From the NCBI RefSeq assembly GCF_040954645.1, contig NC_092804.1, positions 43,181,753 to 43,245,752 of the forward strand: a DNA stretch of 64,000 bases. Reading direction: 5' to 3'. Below, piece after piece: positions 1-14,019 of the stretch (within the stretch, counting starts at the first letter, position 1; each line of letters opens with the position of its first letter). Below the pieces are notes generated by a model, which did not search any database, was not told the origin of the DNA, and saw only the letters and a program-made list of their open reading frames with translations. The stretch comes from Diabrotica undecimpunctata (lineage: Eukaryota > Arthropoda > Insecta > Coleoptera > Chrysomelidae). The position numbers and the translations under genes were made by a program.

Positions 1-280
1 GTCGAGTAACTTGAACGTTCCGAAAAAGAATCTGAAAGTGCTAGACAACTCGATGACGAAGTCGGACTCGAGCAGTTTTACCACGTGGAGTAAGTTGAAG
101 AAGCGCGGCAGCGAGAACCTTCTTCGACGACATCCTTCGGGAAACAATAATAATTCAGGAAGTGAAGCTAGTCATTTAGGTTTAACGGATGTGGGAGCTA
201 AGAGCCAAAGTATGCCCAATTTGTACAAACAGAAGCTGAAAAATCTGTCGCTCGTTAGTGAATATTCCAAAAATAGTTCG
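1..280 (+). CDS. RUSC-like gene, first visible exon (5' cut by window edge)
   Basis: Open in the frame of position 2 from the window edge, about 93 codons, ending at TTCG with donor GTGAGT at 281, phase 0. The peptide is Ser/Asn/Lys-rich and low in complexity (RRHPSGNNNNSGSE, KSQSMPNLYKQ). SQSMPNLYK resembles basic Ser motifs that recur later (KSLPNVKSSP in exon 7). No domain is recognised. It is assigned to this gene because the donor phase matches the exon at 8401 and the composition is the same. Confidence 0.75.
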
Positions 281-3200
281 GTGAGTACATTTTATGATGT
301 TTAAGTAATATAATTTTTTTAAATATTCAAGTAAGATAACACACTGATCTGTATTTCCATGGAAATTTCAATACGTCATGGCCGCCATTTATATACAACT
401 TTCTGATCTCTTTACATACACATACATACATTTTATTGCTTATAACAATAATATATACAATACATACATATTTAATATTTTTACAGAACTATATACATAC
501 TTCATAAAAGCTGAAACCAACTTCTTTCAATATTTTCTTTCCTGTAACATTTTATACGCTTACGTGATCTTTGCTATCTATTTTGGGTCAAATTGTTTCA
601 AATTATCTCTTATGATAGCTTTAATATTATTAATTTTTATTATATTGTGGATTTTTAAGAATATGGGACTAATAGATGTTCATGGTCGTGATCTATATCA
701 TACTAATTTTTGTTATTGTTTGCATTGATTTAAAAATTAATTGTATTAGTCCAGTCGTCAGAGACGAAAATCACTCAACCTCTAAAAATCATACGATCAA
801 GCTGAATTTTGCTGATAATGTCAATTTTGGAACTCAAAAAAGTTTGCTACTCTTACCCCAGGGCTTACCAATAAAACCCCTCTTGTAGGGAGGAAAAACT
901 AAAAACATAGATTTTCTAACAATCTGTAGGCTGTAGAAAGAAATGTTTAAAGCAAGAAATGTAATTTTTCTGTAGAATGAACCGTTCTCTCAGAAAGAAC
1001 GCTTGAAGCGACCGGCGATTTTGAATGTCAGTTACGCGCGCGAAAGCAATTTGTTAAATAAAATTCGCATTAACTTGACAGTAAAAATTTGATACCGTTT
1101 GACCAGTGTTTCCTATCGACATAAATCAAAATGCGTTTTAAAGGTGGAGAGTGCAGCTTTCGTATGCAGTTTTTGCATGTTAAATAAATTTACTACTACT
1201 ACTATCGGTTTACAGCGTTCTTCGACGCCTTCCGACTCCTAACCGCCATTCTTCTCTATTCAGCCATAGGCCTGGAGGGATTTCTCTTTCAGGTTAAATA
1301 AATTTGCAGCTGTTAAATAAATAAACGTTGCGCGATTTTTGCCATTTTTTATGATTTTCATGAGATCAATAAAATGTATTACCTCTATTGACCGGCCGCT
1401 GTAGAATTTCAATTGTTAGAGCCCAATTTTCAAAACCTATAACATGAAATCTTGACTTTATATTTTGGCAACAAATATGAGGCACTTGAATTATGCCTAA
1501 AAAGCGCGGAATTAAACTTTCACATTAAAAACGATCTCGCGTCACGGGAAATGCTTCCTCGAAGACTGCATTAGGTGGAATTTATTGCTGAAGTTGTGTA
1601 ATTTTGAAACTCGTACTTGTACATTCGAAAAAAAGCAGTTTTAAACGTTTTATTTGAATATAAGGCCGCTGCGAGAATTGTAACCCACAGGCAGTACTCG
1701 AGCTGAGCGCTGAGACTCACCTGCATAAAGCTCACCTGCAATCAATAGTAAAAAAGTTGTGCAATGTTTATATATTTAATAGCTTTATAGAAACTGTCTT
1801 CATTTGCGACAAAATGCAAGAATTGAGTAAGAAAGTTGCACTTTCCAACTTTAAAACGCATTTTGATTTTTGTCGATATACACTCTGATAAAAATATCGA
1901 ATTTTTACCATCGGGTTAATATAAATTGATTTCGCGCGCGTAACTAAAATCGCCGGTCGCTTCAAGCGTTGTTTCTGAGAGAACGCTTCATTCTAGACAA
2001 AAGTGCTAACGACCATTTTTGTTCAAAATTATTTCAGCTACATTTCTTGTTGGAAACATTTTTTTCTACGGCTTACAGATTCTTAGGAAATCGATGTTTT
2101 CCGTTTTCCCACTACGAGGGGAGTTTTAGAGGGTAGTTTTTCTCCCTACGGGGGTAGGAGTATCAAACTTTTTTGGGGACCTAAAATTGACATTCACAGC
2201 AAAATCCAGTCTGTTCGTCTCCGTCTCAGATTTGGAAATCAAATCTCTGACGACTGGACTATATTGCATTTACTTCATTTCCCTAAACACGTCAATTTAT
2301 ACGTTATATTTTCATCAATTTGAAATCTTGGATATTTACAAATAAATATTATATACAGTCAATTGTATATCTGCCCTATCACAATTCAAATTAGTCCGGG
2401 TAGTAGGGACCACCGACAAGCAAAAATATTCTCATTCCATATTTTTGTTCAATTGGAAATAGTCCCCTTATAACAAAAGTGCATTTTGGTCAAAAATTGT
2501 TTAAACAATTTTTTTAAACAAATTGTAAAATTTAGTTTTTACGATCCCTAGTAACTTTTCTATAAAATGCATCGTTTTCGAGTTAATAATAATTTAAGGT
2601 CCGAAAAAACGAGAAAATTGCCATTTTCAAGGCTCGATGACACATTGAAAATCAGTATTTTTAAGGTTAGCAATCGTAAAATTAAACCTTAAACTCCATT
2701 TTACAAGATTTCGAAGAGCTTTTATCCATAACTTTATTGAAACCCATTGTTTTTAATTGTTACTTTCGCGCCGCGCCGAGTTCCGCGTCCGTTATATATA
2801 CCACATAGTGTGTAAATCAGTGATGGAATAAAATTGTTTGTGTCCTTATTTTGGGAAATAGAAAAAACCGCTGGAACTTGTCAATTTGTAGATTCAAATG
2901 CGCTTTTTAAATATAAATTTGAACGCACAGGGCGATTCACGCAAGTCTATCATATCCATTATCTTTAGTTTTAATAAAAACCCTGTATATTTTTATGTTT
3001 TAAAATGTCGTTAACAATTTGATTAACGAACTACGATGTTTAGGCTCTATTATGAATAATACAAAGTGAAATTATGTATACTTTTCGTCAAGGAATTAAA
3101 TACAAAACTCAATATATTGAAAATTATACATGATTTCAAAATTTCAGATTGTATTATTCATAATAATTATTGTTTAGAGTCCACATAATATAGTTGGTTG

Positions 3201-6200
3201 AGATCAAATTGTTAAGTAGCTTTTAAAAGCATAAAAATATACAGAATATACAGGACAAATTAATATTTAAAAGTTGAGGGGTCTCAGTATTTTTATAATT
3301 TTTTGAAATAAAGATACAAACAATTTTATTCCATAACTGGTTTCCACACTACATGTATATAGCGGTCGCGGAACTCGGTTGGCGCGAAATTAACAATTAA
3401 AAAACAATGGGTTGCAATAGAATTATCGATAAAAACTCTTCGCGTAGATTTAATTTGGTGATTGCTAAACATAAAAATATTAATTTTTCACTGAATTATC
3501 GAGCCTTGAAATGACCATTCTGGCACTTTTTCAGACCTTAAGTTGTTAATAACTCCAAAAAGGATGCATTTTAAAGAAAAGTTTCTAGTCTTTTTTGCTC
3601 AGGATCAGCTAATTAACCAATTAAAAACTTGTTCCGGTCAAGAGACTGATATAATGATAGGTTCGTGAGGCGGTTTACCCGGTTTATGGATCATTATTAT
3701 ATCAGCAAATTTCCATTGAGTTATTGAGCCTTAACGAGGCATTGAAAAGTTGTGTTATTATAACTATTCCTTTATCGGCTAACTCTTTTAAGATAGTTCC
3801 TGTTATCAAGTTCATAGCCTGGAGATTTTTTGTTTTTAATCTATATTTAATAGTATTTTTACTTCTCTTTTTGATACTGGTTTAATTTGCTCACTTGGCT
3901 TTTGGATTGTTGCTAGACTTTCGTAAATAGGTTCATCTTCTTCGGTACTAACGGAGAGTAGAGGTTTAAAAGCTTCTTCAAGATATTTTTCAAATTTTAT
4001 TCAAATATTTTTTTCTTGATATGTTCTCACCCATGGGCCATTTGGATTTCTTAATGCTGGGATGTGTTTACCATACCTGCCACATGTCACTAAATTTCCT
4101 GTATTAATTATGGTTTATTCACTCTTACGGTCTTATTTACAGTGTCCACTCAGCATCTTCGTGATCATTTTCAGTTCTCATTACCTAAGATCCATTACAC
4201 ATAAAGACCCTTATTTTTTAGCTTTTTAGGCTTTCAGAACTGAATTAAACCGAAGCGAAATGAGTACTTAATTATTTATAATTATTATTAGAAGTTTATA
4301 TGTTTTGAACTAAAACATACCCTATTGCTCTGAAGCTATTTTCTTGTGGCATTTTAAATTAATTACTATTTAAATGGGAATAAGCCACAATTAAAGGTTA
4401 AAATACGTTTATTGACGTTTCAATTTCCACTTCAATTTTCAATTTACTAATGTTTGTATTTTGAGAACGATTTCCGAAGTGGAAATTGAAACGTCAATAA
4501 ACGTATTTTAACCTTTAATTGTGGCTTATTCCCATTTAAATAGTAATTAAAACATACCCTATTACGTTGGGTATACACAAAAGACTTATCAGGTGGTAGT
4601 GTGAACAGTCTACGAATCCAAACGACTTCGTTATCTACAATATATAGTCTAGATCAGTGGTCGCCAACCTCTTCAATGTGTTGAGCTACTTTGTTAATTT
4701 TAGAATAAACAGCGAGCTACCCACACGGAAGCCACGTAACGCAACGTAAATGAAATAATCCACAGTTAATCTATCATTATATGTATTTATTTTTCTGTTT
4801 AACTGGTAATACATAATACATAGGTACTAATAATAAACTAATAACAAAATAACTAATATTACTAGTACGTACTTGTTCATAGCTACATTCCTACCTATCA
4901 AACGAAGGTATTTGAAAAATAACTTTTAGGTATTTGAAAAACACAAACTTTTATCCAGCCACAACGGCATGTCACGTATGATTTAAAAATAGTTAATAAT
5001 AACAACAAAAAAGTAACGCACTATCATAAACATAAACATTGAAAAATAAAAAAGCACGTTCAATGAGAAGGCTGACACTCAGACTCATCGATAATTTTTT
5101 TAATGTTTGCAGGATAATTTGATGCAGCCATTCGAATACAATTATCCAAATGTTCATCTGTAAGTCGATTGTGATATTTGTTCTTAATAAACTTCATATT
5201 GGAAAAGAAGATTCACAGAAATAGGTTGAACTGAATAATGCTTTCACTTTCAAGGCAACACGGCATAGAACTGAATATTTGTCTTTACTTACAATAGGCC
5301 AGATACATTCAGTACTTGAGACTAACGATTTTAGGGTTAAATCATTTTGAAACTCAATGACTTCCATTTCTGTTGCAGCAATGTCTTCGCCAAAGTTCTG
5401 CATAACACAAGCTGCAAACTGCTGGATATCAATTTCCATAAAGGGTGAAACAATAAACTGCGCTACTAAAGCCATTTCATTGAAATCCTTAAAACGATTT
5501 TTGAAGTTACTCTTCAGGGTAGAAATTATTTCTACATGATGTTTGTTGTCATAGGTTGTCACAATTAGGTTTTGTTCCCAAAACTCCAGCTTTTTGATAA
5601 ATGCTTTTATATCAGAAATCATTTCCGCTAGTTCTTTGTCTCTCTCCTGAAGCTACAAATTAAGTTCGTTTAATTTCTCTGTAATGTCCGAGAAAACCAA
5701 AATCTCTAAGCCAGATTGAATTTTCTAGTTCCGGAGTCGGTTCATCGCGTTGTTTGAAAAATTGAACTATGCCAGATAGGACATCATTAAAACGTTTCAG
5801 CACCCGTCCTCTACTTAACCATCGGACTTCAGAGTGAAGGAGTAGGTCCCCGTATTGACAGTCAACTTCATCGGCCAAGGTTCTGAATAATCTTCTTTGT
5901 AAAGCTTGAGCTCTAATCTTGTTCACAATTTTTACCACCAGTTTCATAACGTTGTTTAGTTCCAGGAAATTTCCACATAATGCTTGCTGACGGATAATGC
6001 AGTGGTAACAGAGAAATTGCGGAAAAGTTTCATCTTTACGACATAATGCCACCAGACCCTTATCAAAATCCACCATAGCTGGAGCGCCATCGGTTGTCAA
6101 GCCTACCATTTTCGATATTGGAATTTTCTCGGAAGAAATAATATTTTTTAAATGAGAAAACAACTCCTGTCCAGTAGTGTGTCCATTCAGTGGAATGAAC

Positions 6201-9200
6201 TTCAAAAGATTTTCTTTAATCGTAAAATCACTAAAAACCATCCTGACAAACACGGCCATCTGGGCAGTGTCAACGACATCTGTTGATTCATCCAGTTGAA
6301 GTGAAAAATAAACACAGTTATCTAAGTCAGTTCTTAACTGTAAAAAAATATCATTGCTCATTACTTCTACACGTCTCATCATTGTATTAGCAGAAAGTTG
6401 CATAGATTTTATAGTTGAAACTATCTCGCCTTTATTTCTAAAGTTGGCAAATAACGAATCAGCAGCTTCTAAAATGCCTGTTTTATCATTTCCCCGTCTT
6501 CATAAGATTTCTTTTTTTGTGCAATTATCTGGGACACACGGTACGATGCTTCAGTTGCAGCCTTATTTTTGTCGACTGTTCTTAAAAATATTGATTGTTG
6601 TCCAATTAACTGTTTTTTAACTGTTTCAGTTTCTCCTTTCTGGCGGCAGAATGTAATGGGAATGATTTTTCAAAATTAGAATATACAGTTTTATGATGTC
6701 TCTCAATAATTCCTTTTTTAGCAACGGAGACCGAAGTATTACATAACAAACACACATTTTTATCTTTAACTTCTGTAAAAAAGTATTGTTCTTCCCATTC
6801 CGAATGAAAGTGGTATGTCTACCTTCTTACAACTGCTTGCCATAACATTATTTTTGTTGTTCTCTACTAACCTAACCGCTGGACGTTGGTTACGCGTTCA
6901 GTTTTAAACTAAGCGCAATGTCGCCGCGCCGTGCGTATTTATCCCGTTCAAAGCAATCCAGATCGTTCTCGAACACTAACGCGCTGGTCCGGCTGGTCGG
7001 TTCTATAAATAGCCGATTCAAGCTTGACGGCGTCAGGGGCACATCGCTCACCGCAACGTTGCCGCTGTTTATGTTTAATATTATGACAATTAGATTTTTT
7101 TGTGGAATTTTCGGAAGTTTCTCTAATTTTTGCAGTTTGTATTTTTTAAATTAAAATCGTTGTGAGAGCTACCAGAATTGCCTCCGCGAGCTACCGGTAG
7201 CTCGCGATCGACAGGTTGGCGACCACTGGTCTAGATCTTGGCAAATTTATTTGAGTTTTTTTCGGTTCAAAACTTATCTTGTTAGTGTGATCAGTAGGTA
7301 ATCTTTTCGAATACGAGTTCTGCTTATAGTACGTCATAATAGTTTGAACTTTAAAATTGGCCCTGTTTTATGTATTTTAGTTATGCACATTGCTATCAAA
7401 TGAATACACATTTAAATTATGTTCTTGGTATAATTATTTTGGGAGCCTATACCTACCATTAAATAATTTATGTTATATTTTATCAGTCATGAATGAGACA
7501 TGTGTTATTCCAAAACTATTGACCTGGCGCGGCGTCTTAAATTTGTAAACCGTTGCCAAAAATTCGATATGAAACTTCAGACGGTAAATAAGAAACAAAC
7601 TTTTCTTTCTATTTTTGTTTCAATTATTTATTGGTTTTGTTTTTATTGATACAAAGGTTTGTTTTTACAAAATGTTTGTGTCTTTCAAGAATAATCAAGT
7701 ACTACGTATTCACTCCTACAAAGTTTATTAATATTCGAAAAATATTTTTGTAAATCCTTATAAATACTTACAAGCTTTTCTCTTTAGCATTTCTTACTTG
7801 ATGCTCAACATTGCAAAAGCGTGAAAAATAATATATATCTAGGTTCGTTATGTTAGCACCTCAAATAACAATGTACTCTCTCAGTACTGCGTAGTGCGAT
7901 CAACCAAAATTTGCAGTCCTTCTCTTATTTATTAATTTTAGGATTTCTTAGTAAATTTTGTCTGGTCCGTGACTTTTGTTAGCATGTAATTGCCTAATGG
8001 TAAAGTTCGTGTAACCTTCTGGTTAAGGTCTAGTATTAGAGTTTTCAGGTGCGCAAACGCCCTTAACATGACCTAAAGACCACTCACGTAGCCGGGACGG
8101 ACGGCTTTACGTGCCTTCCAAAGCATGGTGGCGGCTCAGTTATATTAAAAGTTGCAAAATTTTTCGTTCGCGGGAATTAAACCCGGGCCCTCCAGCTTGT
8201 TAAGCCAGTAACGTTAGCTATCCGGACGTAGCACCATGCTACGTCCGCCACTTGTCAGAATCGACAGACTTTGATTACTAGGGTAATATCGTCTCTATCT
8301 TAATTAAATAATGTTTGTATGTATTTTATACGTTTTATATTTTTTTAAAACTAAGTACATGCATTTGTGTAAGTTTTGTGACATATTTATCTGGTTTCAG
8401 ACTGATACATGCACGGTGAAAAGACGTCCGGTCAAAGTGTTTGACATTCAACATCAGGCTAACAGTAGCGGCAGCGGCAGCGGTAGCGTCTCAGAAATGG
8501 CGACCTCAGTAGATGCTAGTTTTAGTGATAATGTCAACACCAAACAACCAAACTTTAATCTGGTCAAACTTTTTATGAAACAGAAAAGCATGAGTGTAGA
8601 AGGTAAGAGATTTTTAAATTGTATTCGTGTTTTTGGAGTTTTTAAACCGTGGTTCGGAATTATTTGTTACTGATGTTTCGTTTGCAACTGCGACAGATGT
8701 TATCAAAGTCGAAGCGCTAACGTTCTACCTTTAGCTCATGATATTCCCCTAATATTTACGGTATTTATAGACATCGAATGGTTCTGGGTTCAGGTTTTAT
8801 TGCTCAGTGTTTAATGAAAGAAGTATCTAACTGAATCACAACTACAGGCAATGTGGTAAATTCCTGGAGTTGACAACGGTTCTCTTAAATCTTTACCCGA
8901 TCTTGAACTTTCTTGCATCATCTTCGTTGCTTTGAAGATGGAATTGGCGTCATGTTTTACTAATGTTTTGCTAATTCGACCGAACTTTTTAATTATTACA
9001 ATTTCATTATCTTAAAAGGTAGTCTAAGCATTACTTTGGAACCATGCAAAGGCCTTGGAAACATAACAAGAGAAATAAAAAATATGGACAACAAACAATA
9101 AACATGGAACGAATTTAATAATATAAAAGTTAGATATTTAGAGGTTGTTGAGACATAGGCTACAACTCACCTAAAAATTCAGTGGCTTACCAGCAACTTG

Positions 9201-12200
9201 CAAAAGGTATTACTATTGAATCAAATGGAAGTAACCAATTATATTGGTATGGATGCATACAAGAAACAATATAGATATAATACAACATAGTAAATATTGT
9301 ACCAAAAAAATTCAACAAAATTAGAAAAGAGTAGAAACAATGAAAAAAATGAGCAAAATTTCCTCTAATCTGCTCGAACAAGATTGTCTCTTTTTAAGCT
9401 CTTAGTATCATGTTATAATGCGGGACAGTTGTGAAAATTTTATTGAGTTTTCAGAATGTGCCAGTTTGTATAAAAAAGTGGCACATCCTGAAAACACAGT
9501 CAAAAGGTTTTTTTAAGTCAATATAGATAACATGTTTTTGATCAGAAAGGTAATGGTTAGTAAACTATTTAGTGTTAAATAAATCACCATCAATGCAAGT
9601 TCTCGTGTGTTTTATATAGTTAAACTCTCCTCTTAAGAATTGTGCAGTAATTATATACATTTTTTAGGAATGTCAACTACCATGGATCAACTTCAGTCAT
9701 CTTCAGAAAACTGGCCACCTAGTCATTCCGCGGAAAGTTCTTCGTATGAATCCAAAGAAAATGAAAATTTGAAAGCAAGTGCAGATCTCAAAACAAATGA
9801 TTGTACGAGAACCTATGACTTAATAGCAGAAGAACCAGAGGAGGAACCATCAAAGTGCGAAGTCGTAGATCAACTTGCGGAAAGTCTATCAAAGTTGAAT
9901 CTGAGTGGGAAAGAAAATACTCAAAAACCCGAAAAAGTGTTACCTAAAAATGTGAATAATAACAATAGTTTTAGTGCCGAAAAATCTATGAAGATGAATA
10001 TTAAGAATATGCTAATGAACAGAAGTATACAAACTTCACAATTTTCAGAGATAACTAATCTTAAAAACGCTAACAAAACTTGCTTCGATAATACTAAAAA
10101 ACAAATCAAAGTAGTAGAACCTTCTTTTTTAAACAAACTGAAGAAGGAGGGTGAAGGTGAGAAACCAGTATATGTTTTGTATCCTAATTATGTTCTGCCT
10201 GACTTAGATTTTCTAAACGACAAAAACGTCGGTTCTGATCTCTTGCTACTTCCTCAAAAACCTCCAGTAGTGAGCAATAAACGCAGACCATTTAGCTGCA
10301 ATGATCTGGAATCTTTGAAAAAGAAGGGATTCGGTCACGTGCAAGACTGGGATTCATTAAATGTGCTCCTTCCACAGGAGTATCGAAAAATTTTATCCGA
10401 AGTACCGGAAGTATCTGAACATATCAAAATGTCCGCAAGGGAAAAGCCATCTTTTATCCAAAATAAATTCGCCAAAAGACGACCTTTAAGTTGCGAAATC
10501 AACCAGTCTTCCAGTTCAAGCACCGCCACCCAACCTAGTTCCGGATACAGAGGCTCTTCTAGTTTACTGACTGACTCTCAAAACAGCCCTGTGCCCAATA
10601 ACAACCTCAATCCATTGTTCGTATATCGTTATGATAGTGTTACCAGCTCAGAAGCAAGTTTGTTAACTAGCGAAAAGCAACGTAGCATTACCACCACTGC
10701 ACCCGGAGTGCCAGTCAGATGTGTTAACTCTCATCAGGAGGAATGTTTGCCTCCTAGACCACCGTTGCCAAGAGGAATTTTGAGAAAAGGTTTAGAAAAG
10801 GTATGTTTATATTTTTTTTATCGTAAGACAATCATTTAACTATCTTAAAATGTTAATTGATTGATATCACTACTCTTTTAGTTAAAAGAAAATGAAATAT
10901 ATATTCCATTCGTTATAATTTATACTATTTTTAGACAAATTCTTGGTACCTTTTGATAGAGCATCCAGAGTATTGCATTTAGTGATATAGATAGCTCACT
11001 TTTATTCCGTCAAAAGTCTCTATTTTCAGGATAAGCTTGTCTAATTTCCAATTCGCATTGCAAATGACTAATTATATCACGCATTGCATATTAGTTACAG
11101 TTAAAAATATTTCATCGGTATAAAAATTAAGTTAACTTTAAACCTTTCAACCTTTTTTTTTTAATAGAAGAGTTCTTCGCCTCAAGTAAAATTATTTTTT
11201 TGATACTCTTAGTTTTTTTAATGTACAATGTCTTAAATTTTGTAATAGATTATATGAAAATAATTTTATTTTTAGGTGGACGCTAACAAACGATACAGCA
11301 TGTATGAAACCAGCGAGGAAGAGAATGTGGAAGATATTAACTACAAGAGAAAATCTTTCCCAGAACCCTACTATCTCTTACGAAACAAAAGATTTTCTGA
11401 AACAGAAGACGAAGGTGTGGACGCTGGCACGTCTAGTAGTAGCCTTGATGAGCATCCAGACAGTCTACCTCACCATCATACAGAGTTCAACTTATCAAAT
11501 ATCAGCAACGACGAACTGGCTCAATTGGAAGATTTCTTGAAATTAAGCGGAATTTCATCATCTGACCAAGAAGATATTTCAGAAAAAAGTCTTGGCCAGC
11601 TAAGATCCTATGTAAGCAAGTTTTTGGCTTTGAAAATCAATCAGGATGGAAGTGAACACTTCGGAGGAAAGAAATGTGTCAGTTTTGCCGAAAAAGTTAA
11701 TGTTTTACCGAAACATTTGGAGACCAAACAGTTTATTCCACCTAACAACTCGCCGAATGTTTCTGCGTTTGTGCAACAGAAAAATTACCAGGTAAGCATA
11801 TTCTTTTTATATTCACTAAATGAAAGAGAATGGACAAGTTCAGTTGGTTTAAAATACTATTTCATCAATTATATTCACAAATATTTGTAATATTTTACTG
11901 GATTATTATAAAAAATTAATTTTATATCTTAACGCATACGTATATCGCATAAACATTATGAAAACCTGTTGTATATATTTTTTGCTGGAATAGCCTAGAT
12001 ATTATCGGATTCAAGGTAATGTGCCAATGTCTGCTTTTCTTCTCAGAGAAAAGTGATCCAGTGTATCACTTGAACTACTGTCTATTGACTAAAACCACCC
12101 CAATTTTTTACCACTTGCACTGCGGATTTTCTGGTCGATGTTGCATGGTTGCTGGTTGCATGGGTATACCTGAAAATTGTCATGGCATCGTAAAGTCAAT

Positions 12201-13965
12201 GAAATTGATGTGCTTGTCTATGTCGTAGTTCTTTGAGAACAGAGAGTGTCTTCATTATCACAGCTTTACAATTACATTTGTTTTTCCATTACATCGTCAA
12301 TTTTTGTGTCGCTTTTTCAAATTTTAGTATAGCAATATATGTGTTCTGCTTCATCTTGAAGCTTGAATTCTCCTCTCAGTTTAGTCATATCTTGATCTTG
12401 AATGTAAGTTTTTCATTAGTCATTCGTAATTAGTAATCAGTAATCCAGTAATACTCATACGTTTTTTTCTCAGTGATTTTAAGATCTTCAGAGATGAAAT
12501 GTGATGTCTTCTGTTTTCCTTATCCAGATTTAGCCAGATTTAGTACAGCTTACACTCCCTCTAAGGGGAAAATTCACTCATCCCAGATACCTACGGTATC
12601 AAAAGGATTGAGCTCTGGTGGGACTCTTTTCGTGTTATCGAGTCCTAGGCAACTTGGTATGCTGGAGTATCTCCCAAAAATTTTCGTACACATCTGGACG
12701 TCGCAAGATGTTCATTAAGACCTAGCTCTTTTATGTTCTCTATGAGCTTTTTCGGAATAAAACCAGTAGTAGATAGAATAATAGGTACTGTGTGAGTACT
12801 TTCCATTCTCCATTGTCTCCTCCTGTCTCTCCTGTTCCTTATATTATTCTATTCATATTGTTATTGACTCTGTTTTTTAAATTACTAGTGTTAGTAAGTT
12901 TGAATCATTCTGTCCATTATTTTTTCGAGTGCTTCGTTGCCTTTTTTAATTTAAAAGTGTTCTGTTTATGGATGTTTCTCTGCTATTTGTAAATTTTCTA
13001 TACAAAACTGTCCCTAGCTAATTTTATTAAATGTTGAGAATGTTTGTTATTAAAATGAAAGGCAATAGTAAATTAAATATATATCTTTAAAAAACCCCAC
13101 ACGTTTTCCTCTTGGTTTTTGAGTTATGGACAATTTTATGCACACGTGTGACAGAGGACTATTGTAGCCATTCAGGGGAATTTAATGGACAGAAACAATA
13201 ATTTATATTTAATTTGACAGTATTTTTTAATTTTATGACACTAAAGTCACTCAAAATAAAATATAAAAAAACATTACTTTTGTAATTACTTTTTTTGCAT
13301 GTATTATGTATTATAGATTTTATGGAAATATATTCTAGTACATCTTGCATCAATAAAAAGTCAGACATAGATAAACTGAGCAACATTTATTGTTACTTAC
13401 TGGAAAAACATCCAAAATAAAATTAATATCTACCTGTACCCACACAAATTACACTTATATGCATAACATGTTGCATACCATTAAGACAGGTTTAAAAATT
13501 AAAATCACCTAAGATGGGCCTCTAGTATTTCTTAAAAAGAAATATATTAAGTACACCTAATTACTTTTTAATCATAGGATTTTTTCTTTTTGTTCTCTAT
13601 GTGTCAGAGTTAAAACACACCAGTAAAAGATGACAAACTAAATTTTTACTATCTGTACCTAAATTTTAAAGAATTTTAAAATGCATTTTGTCCACTATTT
13701 TATATTTTATATGTGTGTTAATAATGTTGAGTGTCTATGCTTTTATAAATAATCTCAACGACTAGTAAGTTGCACTGAAGATTTGTGATATTTTATAAAT
13801 ATTTACATTTTTTTTCTTATTACAGTGTCTTGAAAAAGGAATAAAACCATTCCGAAAGCTAGACAAAAAGTCATAAGAGTGTTTCATTAACATCCCGGCC
13901 AATTTTCTGACTGCAACCCTAATAAACTGTGTTGTTTGTTTATATTGACAGTCACTAATATCCGT

Positions 13966-14019
<54 letters not shown>

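Noticed and set aside
378..888. Two overlapping plus-strand open frames rich in Ile, Tyr and Phe
   Set aside because: Composition is that of AT-rich intron DNA. There is no splice context, and the second frame enters a foldback.
8160..8240. A functional tRNA gene on the minus strand
   Set aside because: A- and B-box-like sequences are present, but no full cloverleaf with paired acceptor stem could be drawn and a SINE body follows.
9921..10529. Minus-strand open frames inside exon 3 of the RUSC-like gene
   Set aside because: Shadows of the plus-strand coding exon, with no recognisable domain.
11304..11540. Alternative plus-strand frame inside exon 4
   Set aside because: Overlaps the real exon in another frame; the real one joins in phase on both sides.
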